A DNA stretch of 64,000 nt from NCBI RefSeq assembly GCF_020883495.1, contig NZ_CP086610.1, positions 3,055,001 to 3,119,000 on the forward strand, written 5' to 3'. The stretch's first letter is position 1. Each line of letters opens with the position of its first letter. Shown here in pieces: positions 43,687-52,252 of this stretch. Both the position numbers and the translations under genes were made by a program. This DNA is from Shinella zoogloeoides (lineage in GTDB: Bacteria > Pseudomonadota > Alphaproteobacteria > Rhizobiales > Rhizobiaceae). The notes beneath the pieces are model-generated. The model was not told where the DNA came from and did no database searches. It saw only the letters and a list, made by a program, of their open reading frames with translations.

Positions 43687-44901
43687 ATGGACTTCGAGAC
43701 TTTCTTCAAGAACGAGCTGGACAGCCTGCATCAGGAAGGCCGCTACCGCGTCTTCGCGGATATCGAGCGCCAGAAGGGCAGCTTCCCGAAGGCGACGCGC
43801 CACACGTCGGAAGGTCCGATGGATGTCACGGTCTGGTGTTCCAACGACTATCTCGGCATGGGCCAGCATCCGAAGGTCGTCGAGGCGATGAAGCTCGCCA
43901 TCGACCAGTGTGGCGCCGGTGCCGGCGGCACCCGCAACATCTCCGGCACCAACCACTACCATGTCCTGCTCGAGCGCGAGCTTGCCGACCTGCACGGCAA
44001 GGAATCGGCCCTGCTCTTCACCTCGGGCTATGTATCCAACTGGGCCGCGCTCGGCACGCTCTGTTCGAAGATCCCCGGCCTCATCTGTTTCTCCGACGCC
44101 GGCAACCACGCTTCGATGATCGAGGGCATCCGCCACTCGAAATGCGAGCGCGTGATCTTCAAGCATAACGATCTCAAGGACCTCGAAGCCAAGCTCGCCG
44201 CCGCCGACCCCAAGGCGCCGAAGCTGATCGCCTTCGAATCGGTCTATTCGATGGACGGCGACATCGCCCCCATCAAGGAAATCTGCGACCTCGCCGACAA
44301 ATACGGCGCGATGACCTATCTCGACGAAGTCCACGCCGTCGGCATGTACGGCCCGCGCGGCGGCGGCATCGCCGAGCGCGAAGGCCTGATGCATCGCCTG
44401 ACCGTCATCGAAGGCACGCTCGGCAAGGCCTTCGGCGTCATGGGCGGCTACATCACCGGCTCGGCCGCGCTGTGCGACTTCGTCCGCTCCTTCGCCTCCG
44501 GCTTCATCTTCACGACGGCGCTGCCGCCGACGCTCGCCGCCGGCGCGCTCGCGTCGATCCGCCACCTGAAGGAAAGCCAGGCCGAGCGCCTCGCCCATCA
44601 GGAGCGCGTGCGCAAGCTGCGCGCGGCGCTCGACCGCAACGGCATCCCGCACATGCCGAATCCGAGCCATATCGTGCCGGTCATGGTGGGCGACGCCTCC
44701 AAGTGCAAATGGATCTCGGACCTGCTGCTCGACAATTTCGGCATCTATGTCCAGCCGATCAACTATCCGACCGTGCCGAAGAAGACCGAGCGCCTGCGCA
44801 TCACGCCGACGCCGCTGCACACGGATGCCGATATCGACCATCTGGTCGGCGCGCTGCATGCGCTCTGGTCGCGCTGTGCGCTGGCCCGCGCCGTGGCCTG
44901 A
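43687..44901 (+). CDS. hemA: 5-aminolevulinate synthase
   Basis: PLP enzyme that condenses glycine and succinyl-CoA to 5-aminolevulinate, the first step of heme and corrinoid synthesis in alphaproteobacteria (C4 pathway). It has the alpha-oxoamine synthase fold with the PLP lysine in [12 protein letters not shown] (K247), the glycine-rich [13 protein letters not shown], and the HAVGMYG region. The start at 43687 (MDFETFF) gives 404 residues and has GGAGA upstream. The frame is open upstream for 14 codons. The FNR/FixK-like box upstream suggests induction at low oxygen. Confidence 0.97.
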   Translation: MDFETFFKNELDSLHQEGRYRVFADIERQKGSFPKATRHTSEGPMDVTVWCSNDYLGMGQHPKVVEAMKLAIDQCGAGAGGTRNISGTNHYHVLLERELADLHGKESALLFTSGYVSNWAALGTLCSKIPGLICFSDAGNHASMIEGIRHSKCERVIFKHNDLKDLEAKLAAADPKAPKLIAFESVYSMDGDIAPIKEICDLADKYGAMTYLDEVHAVGMYGPRGGGIAEREGLMHRLTVIEGTLGKAFGVMGGYITGSAALCDFVRSFASGFIFTTALPPTLAAGALASIRHLKESQAERLAHQERVRKLRAALDRNGIPHMPNPSHIVPVMVGDASKCKWISDLLLDNFGIYVQPINYPTVPKKTERLRITPTPLHTDADIDHLVGALHALWSRCALARAVA

Positions 44902-44919
44902 TACGGCGAAACGAACCCG

Positions 44920-46095
44920 TTATCCGACAAGCCCGGCAGCCACCTGCCGGGCTTCTTCGTCTGCGGCGAAGACATCGTCCATGGAAGACGCCGGCGGCAG
45001 GTGGCTAAGCTTGTCCATGACCGCCTCCGCAACGTCAGCCATCGACAGGAAGCCGATGCGCCCGGCGACGAAGGCATGGAACGCCACCTCTTCGGCCGCA
45101 TTCATCACCGCACCCTGCAGGCCGCCGCGTTCGAGCGCCATGCGGGCCAGCCGGAGCGCCGGGAATCGCACCTCGTCCGGCGCCTCGAAATCGAGCCGCG
45201 CGAGTTTCGCGAAGTCCAGCCGGTCGACATTGAGCGGCGAGCGCTCGGGATAGGTCAGCGCATAGCCGATGGCCGTGCGCATGTCCGGCGCGCCGAGCTG
45301 CGCCAGCACCGAGCCGTCGACATAGCCCACCATGGAATGAATGATCGACTGCGGATGCACCACGACCTCGATCTGGTCCGGCCGCACATCGAAGAGATGC
45401 TTCGCCTCGATCATCTCCAGCGCCTTGTTGAACATGGAGGCGCTGCCGATGGAAATCTTCAGGCCCATCGACCAGTTGGGATGGGCGCGCGCGATATCCG
45501 CCGTCACGCCCGCCATCTGCTCGCGGCTCCAGGTGCGGAAGGGGCCGCCCGAGGCCGTCAGCACGATGCGCTCGACGGCATGGCGCTGGTCGTCCTCCAG
45601 CGCCTGGAAGATCGCGCTGTGCTCGCTGTCGACCGGGATCAACCGGCCGCCGCCCTTGGCCACGGCATCGACGAAAAGGTCGCCCGCCGAAACCAGGCAT
45701 TCCTTGTTGGCGAGCGCGATATCTGCACCCTTCCTCGCCGCCGCCAGCGTCGGGGCGAGGCCCGCCGTGCCGACGATCGCCGCCATCACCCAGTCCGCCT
45801 CGCCGGAGGCTGCCTCCAGCAGCGCCGCGCGCCCCGCCGCGGCCTCGATGCCGCTGCCCGAAAGCGCGTCCTTGAGTGCCCCGTAGTGGCTTTCGCTCGC
45901 GGTCACGGCCATGCGCGCGCCACACTCTTTGGCCTGCGCGGCGAGCAGGTCCACATTGCCGTTGCCGGTCAGCGCCAGCACCTCGTAGCGCTCACGTCCG
46001 CCGAGCTGGCGCACCACGTCGAGCGTGCTGGTGCCGATGGAGCCGGTGGAGCCGAGAATGGTGATGCGGCGCTTCTGCCGCGCGTCGGGAGCCAT
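44920..46095 (-). CDS. dxr: 1-deoxy-D-xylulose 5-phosphate reductoisomerase
   Basis: NADPH-dependent second enzyme of the MEP isoprenoid pathway. The Rossmann motif GSTGSIGTSTLDVV begins the protein, and the metal/substrate motifs VDSEHSAIFQ, TASGGPFR and HPNWSMGLKISIGSASMFNK are intact. It has 391 residues. It is convergent with hemA, with 18 bases between the genes, and its last codons contain a strong inverted repeat. Confidence 0.96.
   Translation of the reverse strand: MAPDARQKRRITILGSTGSIGTSTLDVVRQLGGRERYEVLALTGNGNVDLLAAQAKECGARMAVTASESHYGALKDALSGSGIEAAAGRAALLEAASGEADWVMAAIVGTAGLAPTLAAARKGADIALANKECLVSAGDLFVDAVAKGGGRLIPVDSEHSAIFQALEDDQRHAVERIVLTASGGPFRTWSREQMAGVTADIARAHPNWSMGLKISIGSASMFNKALEMIEAKHLFDVRPDQIEVVVHPQSIIHSMVGYVDGSVLAQLGAPDMRTAIGYALTYPERSPLNVDRLDFAKLARLDFEAPDEVRFPALRLARMALERGGLQGAVMNAAEEVAFHAFVAGRIGFLSMADVAEAVMDKLSHLPPASSMDDVFAADEEARQVAAGLVG
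44929..44954. terminator. Inverted repeat inside the 3' end of dxr, probable hemA terminator
   Basis: AAGCCCGGCAG / CTGCCGGGCTT, a perfect 11-bp stem with a 4-base loop, starts 28 bases after the hemA stop codon and lies wholly within the dxr coding region. It is followed on the plus strand by CTTCGTC, a weak T tract. Confidence 0.55.
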
Positions 46096-46212
46096 GGTGA
46101 TGTCCGCGGTTTTCTTCTTGTCGGCCCTAGGCTCTACAGGCGAAAGACGCCTGCAACAAGTCGTCGAAATGCTGTAAAGCGGAGGCTGAGGGCCTCTTCT
46201 GGAACGCTTGGC

Positions 46213-46240
46213 TTGACCTTTTCGCCCGGACGGCCATAAC
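46213..46240 (+). promoter_or_regulatory. Probable promoter of the META-MliC gene
   Basis: TTGACC (46213-46218), a 16-base spacer and CATAAC (46235-46240) lie about 45 bases before the start codon, a spacing and sequence common for alphaproteobacterial housekeeping promoters. Confidence 0.4.
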
Positions 46241-46285
46241 GTCCCGGCAAAGCGGTCTTCCGACCCGACGCGATTGGAGAAATCT

Positions 46286-47002
46286 GTGCATCGACGCCTG
46301 AGAGTATGGACCCTCGCCTGCCTCGCCTTTCTGGCGGCAGCTCCGGCCTATGCCGACGAGCCGGTCCCGGGCGGTCTCGGCGGCACGTGGCTTGCCGAGG
46401 ACATCGGCGGCAACGGCGTCATCGACGACCTGCAGACGACGCTGGAGATCAAGCCGGATGGCTCCTATGGCGGCAATGGCGGCTGCAACACCTATCGCGG
46501 CAAGCTGAAGGTGCAGAACGGCAACATCGCCTTCGCCCCGGCGGCGGCGACGCGCAAGATGTGCGCGCCCGCCATCATGGACCAGGAACAGAAGTTCTTC
46601 GACGCCCTCGGCACCGTCACCTCCTGGAAGCTGGAAAACGGCATCCTGCACCTGACCGGCAAGGAAGGCGCGCCGGCCATCCGCCTCGCCGCCCTCAAGA
46701 ACAACACGGATGTGGTCATCCGCCTGCCCGGGCCGGAGCAGAGCGTGGCGCGCGAGACGCGCACCTACCAGTGCGACGGCGAGCAGCGCATCAGCGTCGA
46801 ATATATCAATGTCGGCGCCAATTCGCTCGCCGTGCTGCGCATCGGCGAGGAGACGGTCATCGCCGCCAACGTCATCTCCGCCTCAGGCGCGAAGTTTGCC
46901 GGCGGCCGCCACGAATGGTGGACCAAGGGCGACGAAGCGACGCTCTACGACCTGACGAAGGGCGAGAACGCCCCGGGCGTCAACTGCCGCAAGACCGGCT
47001 GA
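46286..47002 (+). CDS. META domain and MliC-like domain envelope protein
   Basis: A 238-residue exported protein. The signal peptide covers residues 1-23 (cleavage AYA|DE). The META/HslJ domain (about 30-130) contains GGNGGCNTYRG, the typical heart of the fold. The C-terminal part (about 158-236) resembles the MliC lysozyme-inhibitor fold: TYQCDGEQRISVEY, LAVLRI, a SASGAKF loop, WTKGDEATLYDL, and a final cysteine that could pair with the first. HslJ-type domains are linked to stress resistance and MliC to blocking C-type lysozyme. The GTG start has GGAGA upstream; a TTG at 46274 is possible. Confidence 0.85.
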   Translation: MHRRLRVWTLACLAFLAAAPAYADEPVPGGLGGTWLAEDIGGNGVIDDLQTTLEIKPDGSYGGNGGCNTYRGKLKVQNGNIAFAPAAATRKMCAPAIMDQEQKFFDALGTVTSWKLENGILHLTGKEGAPAIRLAALKNNTDVVIRLPGPEQSVARETRTYQCDGEQRISVEYINVGANSLAVLRIGEETVIAANVISASGAKFAGGRHEWWTKGDEATLYDLTKGENAPGVNCRKTG

Positions 47003-47036
47003 CAGCCGGGGCCGGACGAAAGAGGGGGAAACCGGC

Positions 47037-47420
47037 ATGCCCACGTTCCACGTCGGCCAGAAGGTCGTCTGCATCAACGACCGCTTCAAGAACGTCTCCA
47101 TCGACCAGGGCATCCGCAAGGGGCAGGTCTACACGGTCCGCTGGACCGGCCATTACCGCCACTATGTCGACGGCGATTTCTACGGCATCAAGCTGATGGA
47201 ACTCTACCGCGGCAAGGACGACGGCCCGGAAGGCTACGGCGCCGACGACATGCCCTTCCGCGCCAGCCGCTTCCGCCCCCTCGTCTCCGACCGCATCCGC
47301 AGCATGCTCGGCCTCAAGGCCCCGACGCCGAAAAAGGTGGTCAACAAGCCCTCCATCGTCCCCTCCGTCCGCGCCAAGCCGCGCGTCGTCACGCCGGAGC
47401 GCGAGAAGGAAGACGTCTAG
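47037..47420 (+). CDS. Hypothetical protein
   Basis: A 127-residue protein I do not recognise. The N-terminal half (about 1-65) is probably beta-rich with the pattern FHVGQKVVCIND ... IRKGQVYTVRWTGHY. The C-terminal third is rich in Lys, Pro, Val and Arg and likely disordered. There is no signal peptide or membrane helix. GGGGAA lies upstream of the ATG, 34 bases after the META gene, so it may be cotranscribed. Codon usage matches the neighbourhood, which supports it being real. Confidence 0.75.
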   Translation: MPTFHVGQKVVCINDRFKNVSIDQGIRKGQVYTVRWTGHYRHYVDGDFYGIKLMELYRGKDDGPEGYGADDMPFRASRFRPLVSDRIRSMLGLKAPTPKKVVNKPSIVPSVRAKPRVVTPEREKEDV

Positions 47421-47433
47421 GAAGGCGGTGAGC

Positions 47434-47658
47434 CTAGTCCAGCAGCGCGTTCAAGGTCCTGCGCGCCATAAGGTGGAAAAGCAGCGAGACCACCATGCAG
47501 ACCGCGACGATACCAGCGGTTGTCCAGTTGATCGGGCCGGGATTGTCTCGAATCCCCGACAGGGTCGGCGTGAAAGCCCCGGCCAATGCGACCGCTATGG
47601 CGATGCCGTTCAGATAATTGGCCGTCAGCTTGGCCTTCTCATTTTTCTGGTTCTTCAT
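47434..47658 (-). CDS. Small membrane protein of unknown function
   Basis: A 74-residue protein with two hydrophobic stretches (about 14-34 and 46-65), a lysine-rich start (MKNQKNEKAKL) and a basic helix at the end. A GTG directly before the ATG is an alternative start. It converges with the preceding hypothetical gene and its base composition is a little lower in GC. I do not recognise a family. Confidence 0.65.
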   Translation of the reverse strand: MKNQKNEKAKLTANYLNGIAIAVALAGAFTPTLSGIRDNPGPINWTTAGIVAVCMVVSLLFHLMARRTLNALLD

Positions 47659-47803
47659 CACGCCGCCTCGGCAATTCCACCTTGAATTGCAATATCTACT
47701 CCCAAAAAACGAAAAAGGGAATATTCAAGGGACACTGCGCACGCCGGAACAACACGGCAATGCCTGCGGAGAAGACGGGAGCTGAGGTACATGGAACCGA
47801 TAG

Positions 47804-47880
47804 TGGTGATCCCGCCGCGATTCGAACGCGGGACCCCCAGATTAGGAATCTGGTGCTCTATCCTGCTGAGCTACGGGACC
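47804..47880 (-). tRNA. tRNA-Arg (anticodon CCT)
   Basis: A 77-nt cloverleaf on the minus strand. Acceptor stem GGTCCCG / CGGGATC, D arm GCTC...GAGC, anticodon stem CCAGA / TCTGG around loop TTCCTAA (anticodon CCT, reading AGG), T arm CCGCG-TTCGAAT-CGCGG, and an encoded CCA end. Such arginine tRNA genes can be integration sites, but no integrase is adjacent here. Confidence 0.95.
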
Positions 47881-48040
47881 ACTGACTGCACCCATACAAA
47901 AGCCGGGGCGTGAAGCCAAGCGATTTTCGGGGTTTGCTTTTCGAGTTCCCTGAGGAACAGCCCGGCGGACGGGAACATGAGACATTCGGTTCATGGGATG
48001 GAGATGGCTTCATCCACACGAACCCAGAGGAGAATGTCTC

Positions 48041-48304
48041 ATGCGCAAGATCATCCTTTCCGCCGTCGTCGCCACCGTCGCAGCGCTGTCCTTCGCTGCT
48101 CCCTCCAAGGCCGGCGACATTTCCATCGGTTTCGGCTTCGGCAACGGCTGGGGTCATGGACACGGCCATGGCTGGGGCCACGGCTCCCAGGTCACCTTCT
48201 ACGGCGATGACGACGACTACGGCTACGACTGCTTCTGGAAGAAGAAGAAGCGCTACGACAAGTGGGGCAATGTCGTGATCAAGAAGGTCCGCATCTGCCG
48301 CTGA
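48041..48304 (+). CDS. Small secreted Gly/His-rich protein
   Basis: An 87-residue exported protein with a signal peptide (residues 1-24, cleavage SKA|GDIS), a Gly/His/Trp-rich middle (GWGHGHGHGWGHG, about 35-47), an acidic DDDDYGYD patch and a basic C terminus (WKKKKRYDKWG ... VRICR) with two cysteines. A role in metal binding is conceivable because of the histidines, but I know no function. GAGGAGA precedes the ATG, and a strong terminator follows. Confidence 0.8.
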   Translation: MRKIILSAVVATVAALSFAAPSKAGDISIGFGFGNGWGHGHGHGWGHGSQVTFYGDDDDYGYDCFWKKKKRYDKWGNVVIKKVRICR

Positions 48305-48334
48305 TCCTCCCCCTTCCCCGAACCTCCCCGACTT

Positions 48335-48369
48335 GCCCGGCTGTGCGTATTTGCAGCCGGGCCTTTTTT
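48335..48369 (+). terminator. Terminator of the Gly/His-rich protein gene
   Basis: Stem GCCCGGCTG / CAGCCGGGC (48335-48343 and 48354-48362) with a 10-base loop, followed by six T. Confidence 0.85.
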
Positions 48370-48370
48370 G

Positions 48371-49531
48371 TCAGGCGGCGAGACGGCTTTCGGCAAGCTT
48401 GACCCAATAGGTCACACCATGCGGGATGATATCGTCGTTGAAGTCGTAGGCGGGATGGTGCAGGCCCGCCGTATCGCCGTTGCCGATGAAGACGAAGGCC
48501 CCGGGGCGCGCTTCCAGCATGTAGGAAAAATCCTCGCCGCCCATCATCGGCGCAAGCGACGGCTCGACCGCCGCCTCGCCGGCAATCGCCCGCGCCACCG
48601 AGACGGCGTGGCCGGTCTCCTCGGCATGGTTCACGGTGACGGGATAGTTGCGGTGATAGGCGACCGTGATCTCCGCGCCATGGGCTGCCGCCAGACCGGC
48701 GCAGATCTGCCGGATGCGCGCCTCCGCCTCCTCGCGCATGTCGGGGCTGAGCGTGCGCACCGTCCCGGCGAGCTGCGCCTGTTCGGGGATGACATTGTGG
48801 GCGAAGCCCGCATTGAACTTGGTGACGGACACGACAAGCGAGGCGATCGGGTCGGCGACGCGCGACACGATGGTCTGCAGCGCCGAGACCACCTGCGCGC
48901 CGATGACGATGGGATCGACCGTCTTGTGCGGCAGCGCCGCATGGCCGCCGCGGCCCTTGACGACGATGTTGAACTCGTCCGTCGCCGCCATGATCGGCCC
49001 GGGGCGCGTGCCGAAGGAACCGACCGGCATGCCCGGCAGATTGTGCATGCCGTAGACCTCGGCGATGCCGAAGCGCTCCATCATGCCATCCTTGACCATC
49101 TCGTTGCCGCCGCCGCCACCCTCTTCGGCCGGCTGGAAGATGACCGCGACATTGCCGCTGAAATTGCGCGTCTCGGCAAGGTATTTCGCCGCGCCGAGCA
49201 GCATGGCCGTGTGGCCGTCGTGACCGCAGGCATGCATCTTGCCCTTGACGGTGGAGGCCCAGGCCTTGCCGCTCGTCTCCTCGATGGGCAGCGCATCCAT
49301 ATCGGCGCGAAGGCCGATGGTGCGCCCCTCGCCCCTGCCGCGGATGAGACCGACGACGCCGGTGCGGCCGATGCCGGTCACGATTTCGTCGACGCCGAAT
49401 TCACGCAGCTTCTCGGCCACGAAAGCGGCCGTCTTCTCCACCGCGAAGAGGAGTTCCGGTTCGCGGTGAATCTGCCTGCGCCATTCGGCGATTTCGTCCT
49501 GCATTTCTGCGGCGCGGTTGAGAATGGGCAT
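48371..49531 (-). CDS. M20 family amidohydrolase (hippurate hydrolase-like)
   Basis: A 386-residue metal-dependent amidohydrolase of the M20D group (hippurate or N-acyl-amino-acid hydrolases). Metal ligands are seen in ADMDALP, CGHDGHTAMLLGAA, PAEEGGGGG and the C-terminal GGEDFSYML; the lid domain with GRGGHAALPHKTVDP is typical. The precise acyl-amino-acid substrate is not predictable. The ATG at 49531 is used because the conserved N terminus begins there; in-frame sequence further upstream lacks family character. It is divergent from the D-Ala-D-Ala carboxypeptidase gene. Confidence 0.92.
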   Translation of the reverse strand: MPILNRAAEMQDEIAEWRRQIHREPELLFAVEKTAAFVAEKLREFGVDEIVTGIGRTGVVGLIRGRGEGRTIGLRADMDALPIEETSGKAWASTVKGKMHACGHDGHTAMLLGAAKYLAETRNFSGNVAVIFQPAEEGGGGGNEMVKDGMMERFGIAEVYGMHNLPGMPVGSFGTRPGPIMAATDEFNIVVKGRGGHAALPHKTVDPIVIGAQVVSALQTIVSRVADPIASLVVSVTKFNAGFAHNVIPEQAQLAGTVRTLSPDMREEAEARIRQICAGLAAAHGAEITVAYHRNYPVTVNHAEETGHAVSVARAIAGEAAVEPSLAPMMGGEDFSYMLEARPGAFVFIGNGDTAGLHHPAYDFNDDIIPHGVTYWVKLAESRLAA

Positions 49532-49657
49532 GCAACACGTCCTGTCTTTCGGCCCGTAAATTTGGCCATTTCCATTCGATGGCTTTGCCATCACGGTGCC
49601 ATATAGGTTAAATAGGGCGACGGTTCGAGACAACTCCCGATTTCGAGGACAGGCCCC

Positions 49658-50782
49658 TTGCAGACGAACGGACGAACGGCGCGCCGGAGCGCAACGCTTT
49701 TGGGCTATGCCCTCCTCGCAGCTTCCTTCCTGGCAACCACGGCGACAGCCGCCCCGCGCATGCTGGTGGACGTCAACACGCTGAAGGTCATCGAGCACGA
49801 GGACGCCTTCCAGCGCTGGTATCCGGCCTCGCTCACCAAGCTGATGACCGCCTATACCGTGTTCAGCGCCATCAAGGCGGGCGAGCTGACGCTGGATAGC
49901 CCCGTCGTGATGAGCAAGCACGCCGCCTCCGAACCGCCGAGCAAGATGTATTTCAAGCCCGGCCAGAAGATGACGCTCGACAGCGCGCTGAAGATCATCC
50001 TCGTCAAGTCGGCCAACGACGTGTCCGTCGCCATCGCCGAATCGGTCTCCGGCTCGGAAGAAGCCTTCGTCACCCGCATGAATGCCGAGGCGCGGCGCAT
50101 CGGCATGAGCTCGTCCCACTTCATCAATCCGAACGGCTTGCCCGGCAAGGGTCAGTACACGACGGCGCGCGACCTTGCCGTGCTTGCCGTGACGCTCAAG
50201 CGCGAATTCCCGCAATATTCCTCCTATTTCGCGCTGGAAGGCTTCACGACCGGCAAGAAGCAGTATCCGAACTACAACATGCTGATCGGCCGCTTCGATG
50301 GTGCCGACGGCATGAAGACCGGTTTCATCTGCGCCTCCGGCTTCAACCAGGTCTCCTCCGCCACCCGCAACGGCCGCAGCGTCGTCTCGGTCGTGCTCGG
50401 CTCCGACAGTCTTGGCGCCCGCGCCGATATTTCCGCCGGCATGCTGGAAAAGGGCCTGACGACGCGCACCGGCAATGTGCCGACGCTCGGCCAGCTCCGC
50501 CCCTATGGCGAGACGCGCGACATCGTCGCCGACGTCTCGCAGGAAATCTGCTCCAAGCATGCCGCCAAGGTGCGCAGCGAAGGCCGCGACGAGGCCGGCC
50601 GGCAGAAGCTGAATTCGCCCTATATCCACGAACTCAACCGTCCACTGCGGCTCGTCTATGCCGGCCTCATGGGCGGCGATGCGGTGGCAGCGGCGGGCAA
50701 CGACAAGGTCGCAGCCAACGACACGGGCGATGCCGGCGATACCGCCAATGTGCCGATCCCGATCCCGCGCCCGACATTCTGA
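49658..50782 (+). CDS. D-alanyl-D-alanine carboxypeptidase (S11 family, DacF-like)
   Basis: Low-molecular-weight penicillin-binding protein that trims the terminal D-Ala of peptidoglycan stem peptides. A signal peptide (about 1-31) precedes the S11 motifs: SLTK (S58-K61), SAN (in KSANDVSVA) and KTG (in GMKTGFI). The C-terminal PBP5-like extension is short. The start is a TTG with GAGGACAGG upstream; no better in-frame codon exists before the signal peptide. The gene ends 11 bases before the COG0523 GTPase gene, so they probably share a transcript. Confidence 0.92.
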   Translation: MQTNGRTARRSATLLGYALLAASFLATTATAAPRMLVDVNTLKVIEHEDAFQRWYPASLTKLMTAYTVFSAIKAGELTLDSPVVMSKHAASEPPSKMYFKPGQKMTLDSALKIILVKSANDVSVAIAESVSGSEEAFVTRMNAEARRIGMSSSHFINPNGLPGKGQYTTARDLAVLAVTLKREFPQYSSYFALEGFTTGKKQYPNYNMLIGRFDGADGMKTGFICASGFNQVSSATRNGRSVVSVVLGSDSLGARADISAGMLEKGLTTRTGNVPTLGQLRPYGETRDIVADVSQEICSKHAAKVRSEGRDEAGRQKLNSPYIHELNRPLRLVYAGLMGGDAVAAAGNDKVAANDTGDAGDTANVPIPIPRPTF

Positions 50783-50793
50783 CAGGAAAAGCC

Positions 50794-51939
50794 ATGACCC
50801 TCGCTGAGCGGCGCGTGCCGGTTTCCGTGCTGACCGGATTTCTCGGCGCGGGCAAGACGACCCTGCTCAACCGGCTCCTGAAGGATCCGACGCTGACGGA
50901 CACGGCCGTCATCATCAACGAGTTCGGCGAGGTGGGCATCGACCACCTGCTGGTCGAGCAATCGGGCGACGGCATCATCGAGCTTGCCGACGGATGCCTG
51001 TGCTGTACGATCCGCGGCGAGCTGGTCGATACGCTCGCCGACCTCATGGACCGCATGCAGACCGGCAAGATCCAGCCACTGAAACGCGTGGTGATCGAGA
51101 CGACCGGCCTTGCCGACCCCGCGCCGGTGCTGCAGGCCGTCATGGGCAATCCGATTCTAGCCCATTCCTTCAGTCTCGACGGCGTGATCACCGTGGTCGA
51201 TGCCGTCAACGGCCTCTCGACGCTCGCCAATCATCCGGAAGCCGTCAAGCAGGTCGCCGTCGCCGACCGCGTGCTGATCAGCAAGACTTCCCTCGCCGAT
51301 GCCGCTACGCTGGACGCGGTGCGGCGGGAAATCACCGCGCTCAACCCGCGCGCCACCATTTCCGACGTCGATGCGCCCGGCCTCACCGGCCCGGACCTGC
51401 TCGCCAACGGCCTTTACGATCCCGGCAGCAAGATACCGGATGTCCGCCGCTGGCTGCACGACGAGGCGCACGGCCATCATCATCATCACCACCACGATCA
51501 TGATCACGACCACCATCATCAAGGCCACGGTCATCAGCACGCGCATGACGTGACACGCCACGACGCCACGATCCGCTCCTTCAGCATCGTGCACGATCGC
51601 CCGATCGACCCCATGGCGCTGGACATGTTCATCGACCTGCTGCGCTCCGCCCATGGCGAGAAGCTGCTGCGCATGAAGGGCATCGTCCTGATGGCGAACA
51701 ACCCGGACCGCCCCTTGGTGCTGCATGGCGTGCAGAGCGTGTTCCATCCGCCGGAGCGGCTTGCCGCCTGGCCGGAGGCCGCCGAACGCCGCACACGGCT
51801 GGTGCTGATCACGAAGGACCTGCCGGAAGCCTTCGTGCGCGACCTCTTCGACGCCTTTACCGGCACGCCGCGCATCGACCGCCCGGACAGGGCGGCGCTC
51901 GCGGACAACCCGCTCGCCATACCGGGTTTCAAGCTGTAG
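50794..51939 (+). CDS. COG0523 (CobW/ZNG) family GTPase with histidine-rich loop
   Basis: A 381-residue G3E GTPase, a group of metal-handling chaperones. Walker A is GFLGAGKT (G15-T22), the metal-binding CxCC is C68-C70-C71, and the switch ETTGLADPAP is intact. The guanine-specificity motif, NKxD or SKxD in relatives, reads SKTS here. A histidine-rich stretch with alternating H and D (about 227-253) precedes the C-terminal CobW_C domain and suggests zinc or other metal binding. No cobalamin gene is adjacent; cobS/cobT are 8 kb away. Confidence 0.9.
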   Translation: MTLAERRVPVSVLTGFLGAGKTTLLNRLLKDPTLTDTAVIINEFGEVGIDHLLVEQSGDGIIELADGCLCCTIRGELVDTLADLMDRMQTGKIQPLKRVVIETTGLADPAPVLQAVMGNPILAHSFSLDGVITVVDAVNGLSTLANHPEAVKQVAVADRVLISKTSLADAATLDAVRREITALNPRATISDVDAPGLTGPDLLANGLYDPGSKIPDVRRWLHDEAHGHHHHHHHDHDHDHHHQGHGHQHAHDVTRHDATIRSFSIVHDRPIDPMALDMFIDLLRSAHGEKLLRMKGIVLMANNPDRPLVLHGVQSVFHPPERLAAWPEAAERRTRLVLITKDLPEAFVRDLFDAFTGTPRIDRPDRAALADNPLAIPGFKL

Positions 51940-52003
51940 AGCCTTTCCAGCCGAAGCGGGTTCGCTTCGGCGTCGGATAATGCGGTAAAACAAAATACTC
52001 TAG

Positions 52004-52252
52004 TCAGGCCGATTTGCGAATCAGGAAGCGATGCCCCGCCTCGACGCGCTCGCTGGCTTCGAGCACATGGCCGTCTTCATGACAGAAGTGGGGAATGTCG
52101 ATGACTGCCAGCGGATCGGTGGTCTCGACCCAGAGGCTTGCGCCGGCCGGCATCGCCGAAAGGCGCTTGCGCGCCTTCATCACCGGCAGCGGACATTTCA
52201 GCCCGCGCAGGTCGTAGACTTCGGCCTCGCCCTCAGCGCCGGCCTGGGTCAT
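52004..52252 (-). CDS. TusA-like sulfurtransferase/redox protein
   Basis: An 82-residue TusA/SirA-fold protein with the conserved active cysteine C20 in LRGLKCPLPVMKARK. TusA members carry persulfide sulfur for tRNA thiolation or molybdenum cofactor synthesis; which role applies here is unknown. Its start codon overlaps the stop of the L,D-transpeptidase gene by 4 bases, so it is cotranscribed and coupled with an unrelated envelope gene. Confidence 0.9.
   Translation of the reverse strand: MTQAGAEGEAEVYDLRGLKCPLPVMKARKRLSAMPAGASLWVETTDPLAVIDIPHFCHEDGHVLEASERVEAGHRFLIRKSA

Noticed and set aside
47804..47880. tRNA-Arg as an integration site of a genomic island
   Set aside because: No integrase gene lies next to it and I did not see a second copy of the tRNA end within the window.
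51472..51553. CAT/CAC-rich repeat suspected as a microsatellite or CRISPR-like repeat
   Set aside because: It is the in-frame coding region of the histidine-rich loop of the COG0523 GTPase; there are no spaced repeats. No CRISPR array was seen in the window.
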